Assembly: GCF_024636815.1 (NCBI RefSeq)
Contig: NZ_JAGXGF010000096.1
Span: 1 to 32,283 of the forward strand
Direction of reading: 5' to 3'
Source: Marivirga sp.
GTDB taxonomy: Bacteria > Bacteroidota > Bacteroidia > Cytophagales > Cyclobacteriaceae
DNA: 32,283 bases
Shown: in pieces, positions 8,974 to 19,183 of the stretch
Position numbering within the stretch: position 1 is the first letter of the stretch
Layout of the letters: every line of letters starts with the position of its first letter
Translations under genes and position numbers: made by a program
The notes under the pieces: model-generated
The model's input: only the letters and a program-made list of their open reading frames with translations
Told to the model about the DNA's origin: nothing
Databases searched by the model: none

Positions 8974-9882
8974 TTAGGCACTTACTTGTACTAAATCAAC
9001 AGAAACAGGTAACCATGATTCGGGATAAATCCCTGGAGTTTGAATATTCTTCAACCAAGGCTCTGGCATAATCACCAATTTATCCGGATTATTAGAAAGC
9101 CAGGCAGCCCACCAGCTAAAAGTGCTATTTGCAATAATAAAATGCTTACAAAGACTCATCAGGTACATATCTATATAACTATTTCCGTTTTTATTATGAG
9201 AAACAAAAACAAAATCATCTCCTTTGAAATTCTTCTTAACCCATGAAATATCATCGGAAAAAAAATAGAAAATAGGATTATCTAGTTCTGAACGAAGTTT
9301 TGAAATAGAATCTTTATAATACTTATTATCGGTTATAACCATATGGGAAGATTTCCATTCTTGACTAGTGTAATCTCCCCTTCTTACATGAACAGCGACA
9401 GAATTGGAATTGCAAATCTCTTTTGATAGAATGGAGTTTTTATAATCTTTCGGTTTATTAAAATTGAATACTTCTCTAATCAGGTTTTGATGATTTTTTA
9501 AATATCCTTCAGATTGCCATGTACCTATAATCATTGAATTCTTTTGGTTAAAAACTGAAGAATTATAAATGAATTCTTGTTTTTCAAAGAATTTAGGATT
9601 GTCAGACTTATCATATAATACAATCACTTTATTCATGAGCCATCTCACAATTTTAAGCTTCCAAAAAGGAGCTCCCCACTCTAAGAAAGAAATTTTAATC
9701 TTATCAATGGGGCGTAAGGGCACAGAAAATACTTTGGATAATTCAAATCCTTGATGATGATTGTAAACAAAGAAATTTCGAATACTGATTTTAGTAGGAA
9801 TTCCTTCAACATCTAAAACAATGGCAAGAGCAAATTGAAACATTTGATTACCTAATCCGCCATAAATTGATACCTTATTCAT
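8974..9882 (-). CDS. GT11-family alpha-1,2-fucosyltransferase
   Basis: 302 residues, the usual GT11 length. N-terminal GGLGNQMFQFA (about 8-18), HVRRGDYTS (165-173, the HxRRxD GDP-binding motif) and NSTFSWWAAWL (252-262) are hallmark GT11 motifs. These inverting enzymes move L-fucose from GDP-Fuc to the O-2 of a galactose-type acceptor. The substrate is supplied by gmd and fcl at the start of the same operon, which supports fucose as the donor. Alpha-1,2 linkage is the family norm but some members differ. Seven bases separate it from the flippase gene. Confidence 0.92.
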   Translation of the reverse strand: MNKVSIYGGLGNQMFQFALAIVLDVEGIPTKISIRNFFVYNHHQGFELSKVFSVPLRPIDKIKISFLEWGAPFWKLKIVRWLMNKVIVLYDKSDNPKFFEKQEFIYNSSVFNQKNSMIIGTWQSEGYLKNHQNLIREVFNFNKPKDYKNSILSKEICNSNSVAVHVRRGDYTSQEWKSSHMVITDNKYYKDSISKLRSELDNPIFYFFSDDISWVKKNFKGDDFVFVSHNKNGNSYIDMYLMSLCKHFIIANSTFSWWAAWLSNNPDKLVIMPEPWLKNIQTPGIYPESWLPVSVDLVQVSA

Positions 9883-9889
9883 AAATTTT

Positions 9890-11257
9890 TTATTTAAACC
9901 AAATACTATTTAACTTTCGAACTATGAGAATCTGATATAATTGAATGGGAGCTATCAAATAACCATATACATTTGAAATTATAGAAGCTAAAATGATTGA
10001 CCAAACTGGAAGATTCAAAATTAAAATAAAGAAAAGAGCTAATAAAATAAACCCTACAGAAGTAATTATAGAAGAATAGAATTGGACCTTAAGCGCTCCA
10101 ATACCATTTATGACATTAACAAAAATACTTGCAAACATCCCGGATGCAAAAAATATAAATGAATAAAGGGAAACCTTATAACTAATTTCAACAACATCTT
10201 TTCCTAACCAAAAGTCATAAAACTGATTTGCAAATATCAGCATGATAACACCCATACCTAAAAAAGGCAAAAGAATAAATAGATAATTCTTCACTGTACT
10301 AATGATCCATTTATAATCACCCTTAAAATAGGCATCCGTTGAGCTACTCCACAGTGGAGCCAAGAATATTAAAAAGATTCCTTGAAGAGTCATAAAATAT
10401 TTAAAAGCAATATTATACGAGGTAACTTCAGAGGTGTCAAAATATCTAGCAATTAAAAAAAGCGAAGAACTATATTGAATCATTCCGGCAAGTTGTAGAA
10501 CAAAAAACTTCAAACCTAGCCCCATTAATTCATTACGATATTCCTTTTTAACAAATTTGAGTTCCGGCTTATAAGTATTATAATCCCCAGAAAAGAAATA
10601 TATATTGGCAATAACGAGAAACAGGACAGGAAAAACACCAATCGCTAGGCCTAATAAAATTAATGATCCCTCCGTCACCAGAGTAAAAATATAGATAATT
10701 AAAAGTGAAACGACTTGACCAATGAAATCAATGAGAGATGCCATTGCAGGTTTCTGATCAGCTATTATTATAGTTTTAATAATTTGGAAAATGAACTGAA
10801 GACAAAAATAGGTGATAATAATAAAAGCAAGCATCTTCACCTCATTATTTAGAGTAATAGGAATATTGATCAAAGTGCTCCAGTCAATGAAGTTATTAAC
10901 AATAAAAAACAAAAACCAAACTGCTATAAATAAAATTGCAATGTAGAAATAGGTTGTGCTTACATATATTTTAGCAAGAACATCATCACCCTTTGCCTTT
11001 GCTTCAGCAAATTTATTTCTTAATCCTTGTGTAAGACCTACATCTAGAAGTGAAACCCAACTTATCATAGACGTAAGTGTCAACCAAATACCATATTGCG
11101 TAGGATTGATATAATTTATAGTAATAGGTACAATAATAAAAGATACTAGCATACTAAAAGCCTTGATCAAGAAATTTCCGGCCACATTTTTTTTAACTGC
11201 AACAGTACGACTGTCACCATCTTTAAAAAAATTCAATATGTTAAGTGCTATTTGCAT
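9890..11257 (-). CDS. wzx: Wzx-type polysaccharide flippase (MOP superfamily)
   Basis: 455 residues with about twelve hydrophobic segments. The N-terminal part (AGNFLIKAFSMLVSFIIVP, then NPTQYGIWLTLTSM and LLDVGLTQGLRNKFAEA) is typical of polysaccharide/lipopolysaccharide biosynthesis proteins of the MOP flippase superfamily. It would move undecaprenyl-linked repeat units across the inner membrane to Wzy. ATG at 11257, 25 bases after the kinase gene. It could in theory move another lipid-linked cargo, for example a peptidyl-modified unit. Confidence 0.9.
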   Translation of the reverse strand: MQIALNILNFFKDGDSRTVAVKKNVAGNFLIKAFSMLVSFIIVPITINYINPTQYGIWLTLTSMISWVSLLDVGLTQGLRNKFAEAKAKGDDVLAKIYVSTTYFYIAILFIAVWFLFFIVNNFIDWSTLINIPITLNNEVKMLAFIIITYFCLQFIFQIIKTIIIADQKPAMASLIDFIGQVVSLLIIYIFTLVTEGSLILLGLAIGVFPVLFLVIANIYFFSGDYNTYKPELKFVKKEYRNELMGLGLKFFVLQLAGMIQYSSSLFLIARYFDTSEVTSYNIAFKYFMTLQGIFLIFLAPLWSSSTDAYFKGDYKWIISTVKNYLFILLPFLGMGVIMLIFANQFYDFWLGKDVVEISYKVSLYSFIFFASGMFASIFVNVINGIGALKVQFYSSIITSVGFILLALFFILILNLPVWSIILASIISNVYGYLIAPIQLYQILIVRKLNSIWFK

Positions 11258-11282
11258 AAAAATAATTTTTTTTAAACCTTAT

Positions 11283-13595
11283 TTAGTTATAATTGTAATG
11301 ACCATAAGTATTTTTAATACTGGTCTTTGATCCATTCAAAACTATTAATGGATTGACCAACTTCTTGGATTTGATTATATCCTCAAAAAAATGAATATTC
11401 TTTTTGGAGCTATAGTCATATCTAACCATAAAGATTGTGTAATCAACGAAAGCGGCTAACGAAAAGGCATCTGAAACCTGGCCAATTGGAGCAGTATCAA
11501 TAATCACAAAATCATATTTCTCTTTTAATTTAGAAATCAATGAAAAATTCTTTTTGGAGTACATCAATTCTGCAGGATTATCGGGGACATTCCCCATTTG
11601 AAAAAAGGTAATCCCATTTACATCCTCACCTGATTGAATTAATCTATCAATTGTAAAATTTGAGGAACTAAGGTAATCTGATATACCTAGATTAGATTCT
11701 AATCCAAAAACACCATTTAGACCTTCCTTTCGAAGATCATATTCAAGTACAGCGACCTTCTTCCCTATCATTGATAGCGATTTTGCAAAATTCAAAGCAA
11801 AGAAGGTCTTACCTTCTCCTGAAATAGAAGAGGTAACTAGTATGGATTTTGAAGAATCGGAATCTCCAAGAAAATTAAAATTGGATCTTATTAAACGAAA
11901 CTGTTCAGAAATTGGAGTCTTGTTTATTTGATCAATCGCAAACAGCTTGCTATTACCATCGTAGGACAACTCACCCAAAACTTCTGCTTCAGTAACAGCT
12001 TTTATGTCTGCTAAATTGGAAACCTTGTTATCAAGCAAATTTTTACTGTACGCGTAAGCAAATGGAATAACGAAAGCAAAGAATGCACTAACTAAATAAA
12101 TTAAAGGTGGATTAGGCTTAAATGGGATTAGACTAAAAGAAGCCAAATCAATGCTTTTTGCATGATTTGCAGGAACAGAAGCTATAAACAAAGCAGTTTC
12201 TTCCTTCTTCTGTAAAAGATAGAGATAATGCTCCTTCTTTATTCCCAAATCCCTTGTGATTTCTTCATACTGCCTTTCTACACGAGGTGAAGAACTGGAT
12301 TTACTTTGAAATTGAGCATTTTTAGCATTCAAATTTCTTAAAGTAATATTTAGTGCCTTATTGTTATTTTCAATATGACTTAAGATGCTTTTTCTTGAAG
12401 ATTCACGTCTTCTGTTTAAATTAACGATAAGAGGACTTCCCTCTAGAACAGATTGATCTAATCTTGATTTCTCATTTACTAAGGAATTGTATTCTTGCAT
12501 TAGAGAAAACAAATATGAATCAGACTTTATTAATGAGCTTAGTCCAGTAATATCCCCATTTGGATTATTTGTGATAAATTCTTGGATAGAATTACTAATA
12601 TCAATTTGATTTTGAACCTCAGCTATCTCCTTATTATTTATAAGAAAATTTTCTTGGTAAAATTTAGAATCTGTCTGTATATCAACTACATTTCTTGTGT
12701 TTTTAAAAGATTCTACCTGTTGTTCCATAGAATTTAATTCACCAAGAACTAAGTCAATTTGACTATTGATAAAATCAAATGATTTAATTGCCACCTCTTT
12801 CTTCTCATCAGAAGATTGTAAATTATATTCATCTATCAACTCATTCAGAATCAAGACTCCTCTCTGAGGAACTGTTTCTAATAAAGAAAGATAAATAATA
12901 CTAGAGTTTTTATCTTTTGTTTCTACATCTAATTGACTGGAAATTATTGATGCAATTTGATCAGGAGTACGAAATTTCACTAATACTTCCTTATCAAAAT
13001 CATTAGAAGAAATAGCAAGACTTATTTTAAATTTTGCATATTTAGTATTAACAAGAGTGGAAAGAGGGATCTTTATTAACTCATTGTCAATTTCAGCAAT
13101 TATAAAATTACCATCGAATTCCTTAATTAGCATTTCGGGCTCTTCCCCATCTATAACAGGATAAATTTCAATAGTTTCAATTTGAAAAGGAAGGTCTTGT
13201 TCAAAAACAGGAATTAACTTATTTAAACCTGTAAGATAAAAGTAATTGTTATAAAGCTTTAGATCATTCGCTACCTTTTTTACTAGAATTGAAGATTGAA
13301 GAACATCTACCTCATTATCAACAATATTTGAGGTCTGATATTCCTTCATATCCATTAATACTGGATTATCCACGAATGCAGCACCTCTAGCATTATCTTT
13401 TAGCATTACACTGCTATTAACTGAATAATATGGGATAGCATAATACAGATATAACGAAACAAGACTAAATATTAGAAGAAAAGAACCAATAAATAAAGGC
13501 CAGAATTTAAGATAGGAATTTATATGATCCTTAATATCCTCCTTTTTATAACTCGTCTTTGATGAGTCATCTACAAGTATTTCTGAAAGTTTCAT
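11283..13595 (-). CDS. wzc: Wzc-type polysaccharide co-polymerase / BY-kinase
   Basis: 770 residues from the ATG at 13595. The frame is open 66 bases further but that would run into the export gene, and the MKLSEIL start followed by a Wzz-like N terminus fits better. Order: cytoplasmic N terminus, membrane segment (about 31-53), long periplasmic coiled-coil region with the GNVR-type part near its end, second membrane segment (about 497-515), then a cytosolic kinase with Walker A SGEGKTF (about 592-598), Walker A' VLEYDLRKEG (Glu where many kinases have Asp) and Walker B FVIIDTAP. The C-terminal tyrosine cluster is short: Y764, Y767 and Y769. It would control chain length and export through autophosphorylation. 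One base after the OPX gene; no Wzb phosphatase is in view. Confidence 0.93.
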   Translation of the reverse strand: MKLSEILVDDSSKTSYKKEDIKDHINSYLKFWPLFIGSFLLIFSLVSLYLYYAIPYYSVNSSVMLKDNARGAAFVDNPVLMDMKEYQTSNIVDNEVDVLQSSILVKKVANDLKLYNNYFYLTGLNKLIPVFEQDLPFQIETIEIYPVIDGEEPEMLIKEFDGNFIIAEIDNELIKIPLSTLVNTKYAKFKISLAISSNDFDKEVLVKFRTPDQIASIISSQLDVETKDKNSSIIYLSLLETVPQRGVLILNELIDEYNLQSSDEKKEVAIKSFDFINSQIDLVLGELNSMEQQVESFKNTRNVVDIQTDSKFYQENFLINNKEIAEVQNQIDISNSIQEFITNNPNGDITGLSSLIKSDSYLFSLMQEYNSLVNEKSRLDQSVLEGSPLIVNLNRRRESSRKSILSHIENNNKALNITLRNLNAKNAQFQSKSSSSPRVERQYEEITRDLGIKKEHYLYLLQKKEETALFIASVPANHAKSIDLASFSLIPFKPNPPLIYLVSAFFAFVIPFAYAYSKNLLDNKVSNLADIKAVTEAEVLGELSYDGNSKLFAIDQINKTPISEQFRLIRSNFNFLGDSDSSKSILVTSSISGEGKTFFALNFAKSLSMIGKKVAVLEYDLRKEGLNGVFGLESNLGISDYLSSSNFTIDRLIQSGEDVNGITFFQMGNVPDNPAELMYSKKNFSLISKLKEKYDFVIIDTAPIGQVSDAFSLAAFVDYTIFMVRYDYSSKKNIHFFEDIIKSKKLVNPLIVLNGSKTSIKNTYGHYNYN

Positions 13596-13596
13596 A

Positions 13597-14415
13597 TTAT
13601 CTAAATAAATTATTAAAACTAAAAATAAAAGCGACAGCAATGGAAGACACGATTGATACAATTGCCAAAGTGTTTGGATTTACATCCGCTTGAACAAGTT
13701 TATTCTTATCAGCTTCCACATAAATTACATCATTTTGCTTCAAGTAATAATATGGAGAACTTAACAGTTCTTTTTTCCCCATATCAAATCTATGTATAGT
13801 CTTCCCCCTTGTCGTTTCACGGATAAGCAATACATTATCTCGAAGACCAAAAACAGTCATATCACCAGCAAGTCCCAAGGCTTCCAGAATCGTAATCCGC
13901 TCATTGGGGACAATAAAGGTTGAAGGATTAGTGACCTCCCCTATTACTGTAATTCGAAAGTTCAGAAAACGAACCTCCACTTTTGGATCTACAACTAATG
14001 AAGATAATTGACTCTTCAATAACTCTTTAGCCTCTTCTCTATCGAGACCCGCTATTTTTACCTTATTAAGAATCGGAAAGTCAATATTCCCATCAGGATC
14101 TACCAAATAGCTGTCAATTTTAGAACCATTTGAATCTGGACTAGCATCCTCTGACTTATCCCGGACTACACCATAATTAAAGAGCAAGTTAGATTCAGGG
14201 TTTATGGTATTTACCGTTATTTGAAGAAGATCTCCAGGGATAATTTTTGGTGCTGTAAACCTGTCATCAGTTATGGTATAATCTTTTGAAGTGCTTATAT
14301 CATTGAAATAGGTCAAATTTCTTTTTGAACATGAAGTCAATAGTATAACCGCCAAAATTATCATAACATGTGATGACTGGTTTAACACAAAGTTTATTTT
14401 ATTTGAATGTTTCAT
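13597..14415 (-). CDS. wza: Wza-type outer-membrane polysaccharide export lipoprotein (OPX)
   Basis: 272 residues from the ATG at 14415; an earlier Met at 14436 would overlap the PPTase gene and leave a poor signal peptide. Signal peptide with lipobox LLTSC, lipidated C29. A Poly_export domain (IIPGDLLQITV onward) is followed by an SLBB-type domain (VIGEVTNPSTF, then ITILEALGLAGDM). The C-terminal hydrophobic segment (about 250-270) is common in Bacteroidota OPX proteins. It forms the outer-membrane exit of the EPS machine together with Wzc, whose gene follows after one base. Four bases separate it from the PPTase gene. Confidence 0.93.
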   Translation of the reverse strand: MKHSNKINFVLNQSSHVMIILAVILLTSCSKRNLTYFNDISTSKDYTITDDRFTAPKIIPGDLLQITVNTINPESNLLFNYGVVRDKSEDASPDSNGSKIDSYLVDPDGNIDFPILNKVKIAGLDREEAKELLKSQLSSLVVDPKVEVRFLNFRITVIGEVTNPSTFIVPNERITILEALGLAGDMTVFGLRDNVLLIRETTRGKTIHRFDMGKKELLSSPYYYLKQNDVIYVEADKNKLVQADVNPNTLAIVSIVSSIAVAFIFSFNNLFR

Positions 14416-14419
14416 GTTT

Positions 14420-15151
14420 TTAAAGTTTAAATTCACAAAAATTTAATTTATTTAAATTAGAGTCGTGAGCCAAACTCACAATATAATTCTCATCTATATA
14501 AAAAGATCTAATCATCCACTCTGACACAATACCCGTTAAAATACCTGGGACAAAATTATCTCCATTCAAGCAGGAGAATGTATTCAACTTCTCTAAAAGA
14601 CCTATTCCAGTACCTTTCAAAATAGCTTCCTTCCTTGTCCAATACTTAAGAAAAGTATCTAATGGTTTTTTATTTTCAAATATTCTTATTTGCTCTCCCT
14701 TGCTCATACAATAATCTAATATTGGCTGAAACTTAAAATCAGCGTCACAGTATTCTATATCTATGCCTATATCACATTCCTTACAGATTGCCAAGACTAC
14801 ATAATCACCAGAATGGGATAAATTAAATTGAATCTCTTGATCAATTATAGGCTTATTAGTTTCTGTATAAAGAATTTCCAACGATTCAAAATCCTTGTTT
14901 AGAATAGTAGCTGCCATATGTTTCACCATTGCTCGACCAATAATAAATCGGTCACTATCACCTTTATTTCTGTACCGTCTAGATCTCATAATTTCTTTAG
15001 AAGACAAACGCTCAATACAAGATGCTATATTTTCTCTATCATCAAGCACTGATGCTCGATAAATTTGAACCGTATTATCAAGGTTAGTTTGAATATCTTC
15101 AGACCAGTCCAACACCTCAATTTCATCACAAAATATTCGCCCCATGTACAT
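14420..15151 (-). CDS. Sfp-type 4'-phosphopantetheinyl transferase
   Basis: 243 residues, normal for the Sfp/Gsp group. It has NLSHSGDYVVLAI (about 110-122), GIDIE with D131 and E133 (Mg2+ ligands) and the W..KEA motif (W171, K174, E175, then ILKGTG). The enzyme moves phosphopantetheine from CoA to the serine of carrier domains. It sits three bases after the NRPS stop, so it most likely activates the three carrier domains of the two synthases just upstream in the operon (S546 and S1546 of the first, S1034 of the second). A second in-frame ATG lies two codons downstream (15145). Confidence 0.93.
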   Translation of the reverse strand: MYMGRIFCDEIEVLDWSEDIQTNLDNTVQIYRASVLDDRENIASCIERLSSKEIMRSRRYRNKGDSDRFIIGRAMVKHMAATILNKDFESLEILYTETNKPIIDQEIQFNLSHSGDYVVLAICKECDIGIDIEYCDADFKFQPILDYCMSKGEQIRIFENKKPLDTFLKYWTRKEAILKGTGIGLLEKLNTFSCLNGDNFVPGILTGIVSEWMIRSFYIDENYIVSLAHDSNLNKLNFCEFKL

Positions 15152-15154
15152 CTT

Positions 15155-18100
15155 TTAATTCTTACTATAATGATTCAACTGCCTTTGTAAACACTTAGTA
15201 AATTCTGAACCATACGGTGGCTTCAACATATTGGCATGCTCTCCTGGCATTACGATAGTATTTACTTCTTGAAGAAATTCTCCCCAGCCTAAAGTTTTAA
15301 AATCTTTGACAAAAAAAGTTCTCCTTTTAGCCAAAAACAGCGTTATCTTTAAATCCAAATACGATAGTTTATATTTGATCCAGGCCTTTTCATTAATTCC
15401 TTCAATTTTCCTAATACGATAGGCTAGTGCATTTTCTTCTTCAGAATTATGAAAGTTCTTTCTCCACATTTCATCGATATACCGCACTCTATACATAATA
15501 TAATATGGAATATCGTTCCAGAAGAAATTAAACTCAAACCTCAATTTTGAAAGTTTAACTTTTATACTTTGGATAAAACTGGGTACGGGATCCTTTGAAT
15601 GAATAGCTAAGGTGTCAATCATCGCTAAAAAGCCAACTTGTCGGTTTTTACTTAATAATTGTTTAGCCATTTCAAATGCGATAAGTCCACCGAGTGAATT
15701 TCCTATAAGGTTGTATGGCATATTGATTTTTTGCTTATCAAGCTCCTTAATAAAAAGTGTCGCCATCTCTTCTATGCTTTCCAAAGGTTCATGATTACCG
15801 GATATGGCAGGCGATTGAAGACCCCAAATAGTCTGATCCTCATCCATATTGCGGATTAGTGTATTAATTTCTATTGGATTAAGACCAACTCCATGCACGA
15901 AGCAGAGCACTTTATGTGGTGATCCCTTCTTAATTAATACCAATGAATCAGAATTATTTTCTTTTTGGCCTTTGATGTGATCCACAAGACCTCGTATTGT
16001 CGGGAACTGGAAAAGCGTTAAAAGTGATAAGGTTACTCCAAACTCAGCCTCCAATTTTGAAATTAACCGGACCCCAAGTAAGGAGTGGCCTCCCAAAAGG
16101 AAGAAATCATCGTCTATTCCAAAATTATCTTTTCGTAAAACAGACTTCCATATCAAAAGCACCTTTGATTGATCTTCTGTCAATAATGCACTTTCTCTTG
16201 GCTGAATTGTACTTGAAATATCCTCCTTGGAATCCAAAAGCGCAGATATAGCAATTCTATCTATTTTTCCAGAGTTCGTCAGCGGAAAACTATCGAAAAA
16301 GTAAATATGGGAAGGCACCATATAATCTGGAAGCACCTCTAACAATGCTGTTTGAATTTTCTTGACAAAATCGACTTTTGTAAGGTGACGGTCGAAATCC
16401 TTTTTGACCAGTAAGCAACCCACCAAACGGTTGATGCCCTCTGAATCTTCTCTATTTACAACTGCTGAATTTTCGACTTCGGGAAAAGAAAGAAGTTTTT
16501 GTTCTATTTCCCCCAGTTCTACTCTTTGACCACGAATTTTAACTTGACGATCAATTCTACCCAAATAATTTAATTCCCCATTTGGTGACCAAGATCCTAG
16601 ATCTCCGGTTTTATAAATTCGACTTTTGTCGTTCTTAAAAGGATTTTTTAAGAACTTTTCATTATTCAATTCTTCAAGCCCAATGTATGATTTTCCTACC
16701 CCTTCACCTGAAATCCAGATTTCTCCTGCCATACCAGGATCAGAAATAACCTTGGAGTTTTCATCAACCAAATAAATTTCTGTTCCCTTTACAGCTTTGC
16801 CTAAGGTAATTTCTGGATCATCCTTTTTTACGTTTTTACAGGCAGAAAAAATAGATGTCTCGGTTGGCCCATATACATTCCAAACCTCTTTTGAAAAATC
16901 ATTTAAACTATCAGCCAAGGATTTTTTTAATTCCTCACCACCGGAAACTATTGTGAGATTTGAAAATCTCTCGTTCCACCCCGAGTGGATCATCATTTGC
17001 CAATGAGTTGGGGTGGCAAACATTTTAGTGATTTTCTTTTCTTTCAGAAGCGCTAAAACCTGCTTGGGATCTCTACGATGATACCGATCCAAAATGTGAA
17101 CTGTGGCTCCTAGAGAAAATGGAATTAGCACTTCCATAATTGAAATATCAAAAGAGACAGAAGTAACTCCCGCAATGGAATCGTCGGAGCTATATCCTAA
17201 TTGCTTACATGCATGATTTGTAAAATAAATGAGGTTGCGATGTGTAAGAATTACACCTTTTGGGTTACCGGTGGACCCTGAGGTATAAATGGTATAAATA
17301 GGGTCTTCCGGAAGAATCTCTACATCAGTATTTTCTTCAGAGTAACCCGGCACCACTTTATTTAACTCATTGGTATAAAGTATTTTATAGTATAAATCAT
17401 CCCATTCTATAGAAAATAAGTCAGTGATCACAAATTTTGCGTCACAGTCTTTGATCATATACTTAGCTCTTTCAATCGGAATTTCCCGATCAATTGGCTG
17501 GTATGCCGCACCCGCCTTGATTACACCCAAAATTGAAACAATCAGATTACAAGATCTTTCTAAATAAATCCCAACAAAATCTCCAGGTTTCACCCCCCTA
17601 TTGATTAAATAATTAGCTATCTGATTTGCTCTTGAGTTTAGCGTCGCATAATCCAGTGATTCACTTTTATAGGTGATCGCGATTTTTTCAGAAAAACGTG
17701 TTACTTGATTTTCTATCGAGTGCTTCAGGTCGCCAAACTCCTCTACAGTTCCATTTGTAGATTGATTTTGCAGAAGTAATTCTGTCTCTAGTCCCGTATT
17801 CTCAAAAAATGTATCTAGATCACTCAATTTTTCATGAGAAGCGTCTATAATTTTCTCGATTAAAAGATTGTACTTCTGAGCTGCCTCCCAAATACTGGAT
17901 TCATGAAAAAGGGATTCATTGTAGGTCCATTCGACAATAATTCCTTCTTCATTTCCAAAAAGATCAACGATGATTTCAAAATTTGAATACGATTTAGGAT
18001 TTGAAATCAAAGCTGATTCCAGCCCCTCAAACTTTATTAAGTTTGAGTTGGTCACAGTGAGATTAAATGTAACTGGAATTAAAGGAACCCGGGAAGTATC

Positions 18101-19183
18101 TCGTTTGATCTGTAGGTCTTGAATAAGAGCACCAAATGAAATCAACGAATGATCTAAAGATTCATTGAATTTTAATTTCCGCTTCTGAAGATATTCTTCA
18201 AAGGTGAGATTACCATCTATGCGTGAACGCAGGGGTAAAAGATTGACGCAGTGACCAATTAAGTTTACCTTGTTCAAAATCGCCTGTCCTGCCAAAGGTA
18301 TTCCTACTATAATATCTTTTTTGCCTGTCCATTCACCCAACAACACCTCAAAAACAGATAGTAATAGAAGGTTTGTGCTGATTTTTTTCTCGACCGCAAA
18401 TCTCTTGGCTTTAGCTAATAATGATTTTGGCAAGGCTACTTCTAGACGCTTTGCTTTAAGGTTCCTGATAGGAGGCCTCTCAAAGTCAATTGGTAAATTG
18501 AAATAAGGAACAGGATCTGATAATTCATTTTTCCAAAATTTCTTAGTCTCTTTGATCTCGGGACTATGAGTCATCCTGTAATGCTCAAGAACAAAATCTG
18601 AAAGTTTGTCTTCTTGTGGGAGTTGAATTGATTCTCCTTTCTTTAGTTGACTATAGACCTTGCTTATTTCTTCCAGAAGCAATCCGCTTGACCATCCGTC
18701 AAAGATCAAATGATGACCAGTAAAAGTTAAAAGGTGTTCGGAATCTTTAACTTTAATCAGCTCCATTACATAGAGTGGACCTTTTACAAGATCAAATTCA
18801 TATACGCCAGTATCCAGACTCTGTTTTTTTAGAAAGGCATTCTTTTTTATCTCACTTAGCTGAGAGATATCTCTGAATCTCATTGGTAAATGAAATGAAC
18901 TAAAAATTATCATCTGATCCCCATCAGGGGTGAAAATCGCCCGCATTCCTTCATGCCTTTGAATCACAGTGTGAAAAGCAGTTTTGAGATGAAGAATTTC
19001 CAAATCACCATGAAGCTTGATAGACATGGACTCATTGTAGCCCATATTTGCTTCTTTACCACCCAATTGGCAGGAAAGCCATATTTCCATTTGTGAGGCA
19101 GTACTTGGTATTACCTTGGAAATCTGGATGGTGTCCTGACTTTTTGGAGTTTTTGTGGAAATAATATCTTCTGAAAATTTCAT
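15155..19183 (-). CDS. NRPS, module C-A-PCP-TE
   Basis: 1342 residues. Condensation domain (about 20-460) with intact active site HHLIFDG (H157, H158, D162); it resembles the C domains that follow aminotransferase domains (EIWLSCQLG near residue 33). Adenylation domain (about 490-985): YTSGSTGNPKG (633-643), YGPTET (771-776), YKTGDLG (857-863), K973 in SGKIDR. Residues aligned to the GrsA specificity positions read roughly D-I-M-F-I-S-V-I-F-K, with the alpha-amino-binding Asp present and a mostly hydrophobic pocket; no substrate assigned. PCP with S1034 in GGHSLLG. C-terminal thioesterase: S1163 in GNSLGG, D1190, H1316. It accepts the acyl chain from the upstream protein, adds one amino acid and releases the product by hydrolysis, cyclisation or transfer. 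The start overlaps the upstream stop (ATGA). Confidence 0.94.
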   Translation of the reverse strand: MKFSEDIISTKTPKSQDTIQISKVIPSTASQMEIWLSCQLGGKEANMGYNESMSIKLHGDLEILHLKTAFHTVIQRHEGMRAIFTPDGDQMIIFSSFHLPMRFRDISQLSEIKKNAFLKKQSLDTGVYEFDLVKGPLYVMELIKVKDSEHLLTFTGHHLIFDGWSSGLLLEEISKVYSQLKKGESIQLPQEDKLSDFVLEHYRMTHSPEIKETKKFWKNELSDPVPYFNLPIDFERPPIRNLKAKRLEVALPKSLLAKAKRFAVEKKISTNLLLLSVFEVLLGEWTGKKDIIVGIPLAGQAILNKVNLIGHCVNLLPLRSRIDGNLTFEEYLQKRKLKFNESLDHSLISFGALIQDLQIKRDTSRVPLIPVTFNLTVTNSNLIKFEGLESALISNPKSYSNFEIIVDLFGNEEGIIVEWTYNESLFHESSIWEAAQKYNLLIEKIIDASHEKLSDLDTFFENTGLETELLLQNQSTNGTVEEFGDLKHSIENQVTRFSEKIAITYKSESLDYATLNSRANQIANYLINRGVKPGDFVGIYLERSCNLIVSILGVIKAGAAYQPIDREIPIERAKYMIKDCDAKFVITDLFSIEWDDLYYKILYTNELNKVVPGYSEENTDVEILPEDPIYTIYTSGSTGNPKGVILTHRNLIYFTNHACKQLGYSSDDSIAGVTSVSFDISIMEVLIPFSLGATVHILDRYHRRDPKQVLALLKEKKITKMFATPTHWQMMIHSGWNERFSNLTIVSGGEELKKSLADSLNDFSKEVWNVYGPTETSIFSACKNVKKDDPEITLGKAVKGTEIYLVDENSKVISDPGMAGEIWISGEGVGKSYIGLEELNNEKFLKNPFKNDKSRIYKTGDLGSWSPNGELNYLGRIDRQVKIRGQRVELGEIEQKLLSFPEVENSAVVNREDSEGINRLVGCLLVKKDFDRHLTKVDFVKKIQTALLEVLPDYMVPSHIYFFDSFPLTNSGKIDRIAISALLDSKEDISSTIQPRESALLTEDQSKVLLIWKSVLRKDNFGIDDDFFLLGGHSLLGVRLISKLEAEFGVTLSLLTLFQFPTIRGLVDHIKGQKENNSDSLVLIKKGSPHKVLCFVHGVGLNPIEINTLIRNMDEDQTIWGLQSPAISGNHEPLESIEEMATLFIKELDKQKINMPYNLIGNSLGGLIAFEMAKQLLSKNRQVGFLAMIDTLAIHSKDPVPSFIQSIKVKLSKLRFEFNFFWNDIPYYIMYRVRYIDEMWRKNFHNSEEENALAYRIRKIEGINEKAWIKYKLSYLDLKITLFLAKRRTFFVKDFKTLGWGEFLQEVNTIVMPGEHANMLKPPYGSEFTKCLQRQLNHYSKN

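Noticed and set aside
13596-13661. Upstream extension of the Wzc frame by 22 residues
   Set aside because: It would overlap the OPX gene by 65 bases and adds a hydrophobic stretch (SCLPLLSLLFLVLIIYL) that is an antiparallel-frame product of the OPX C-terminal helix region; the ATG at 13595 gives the normal start of the family.
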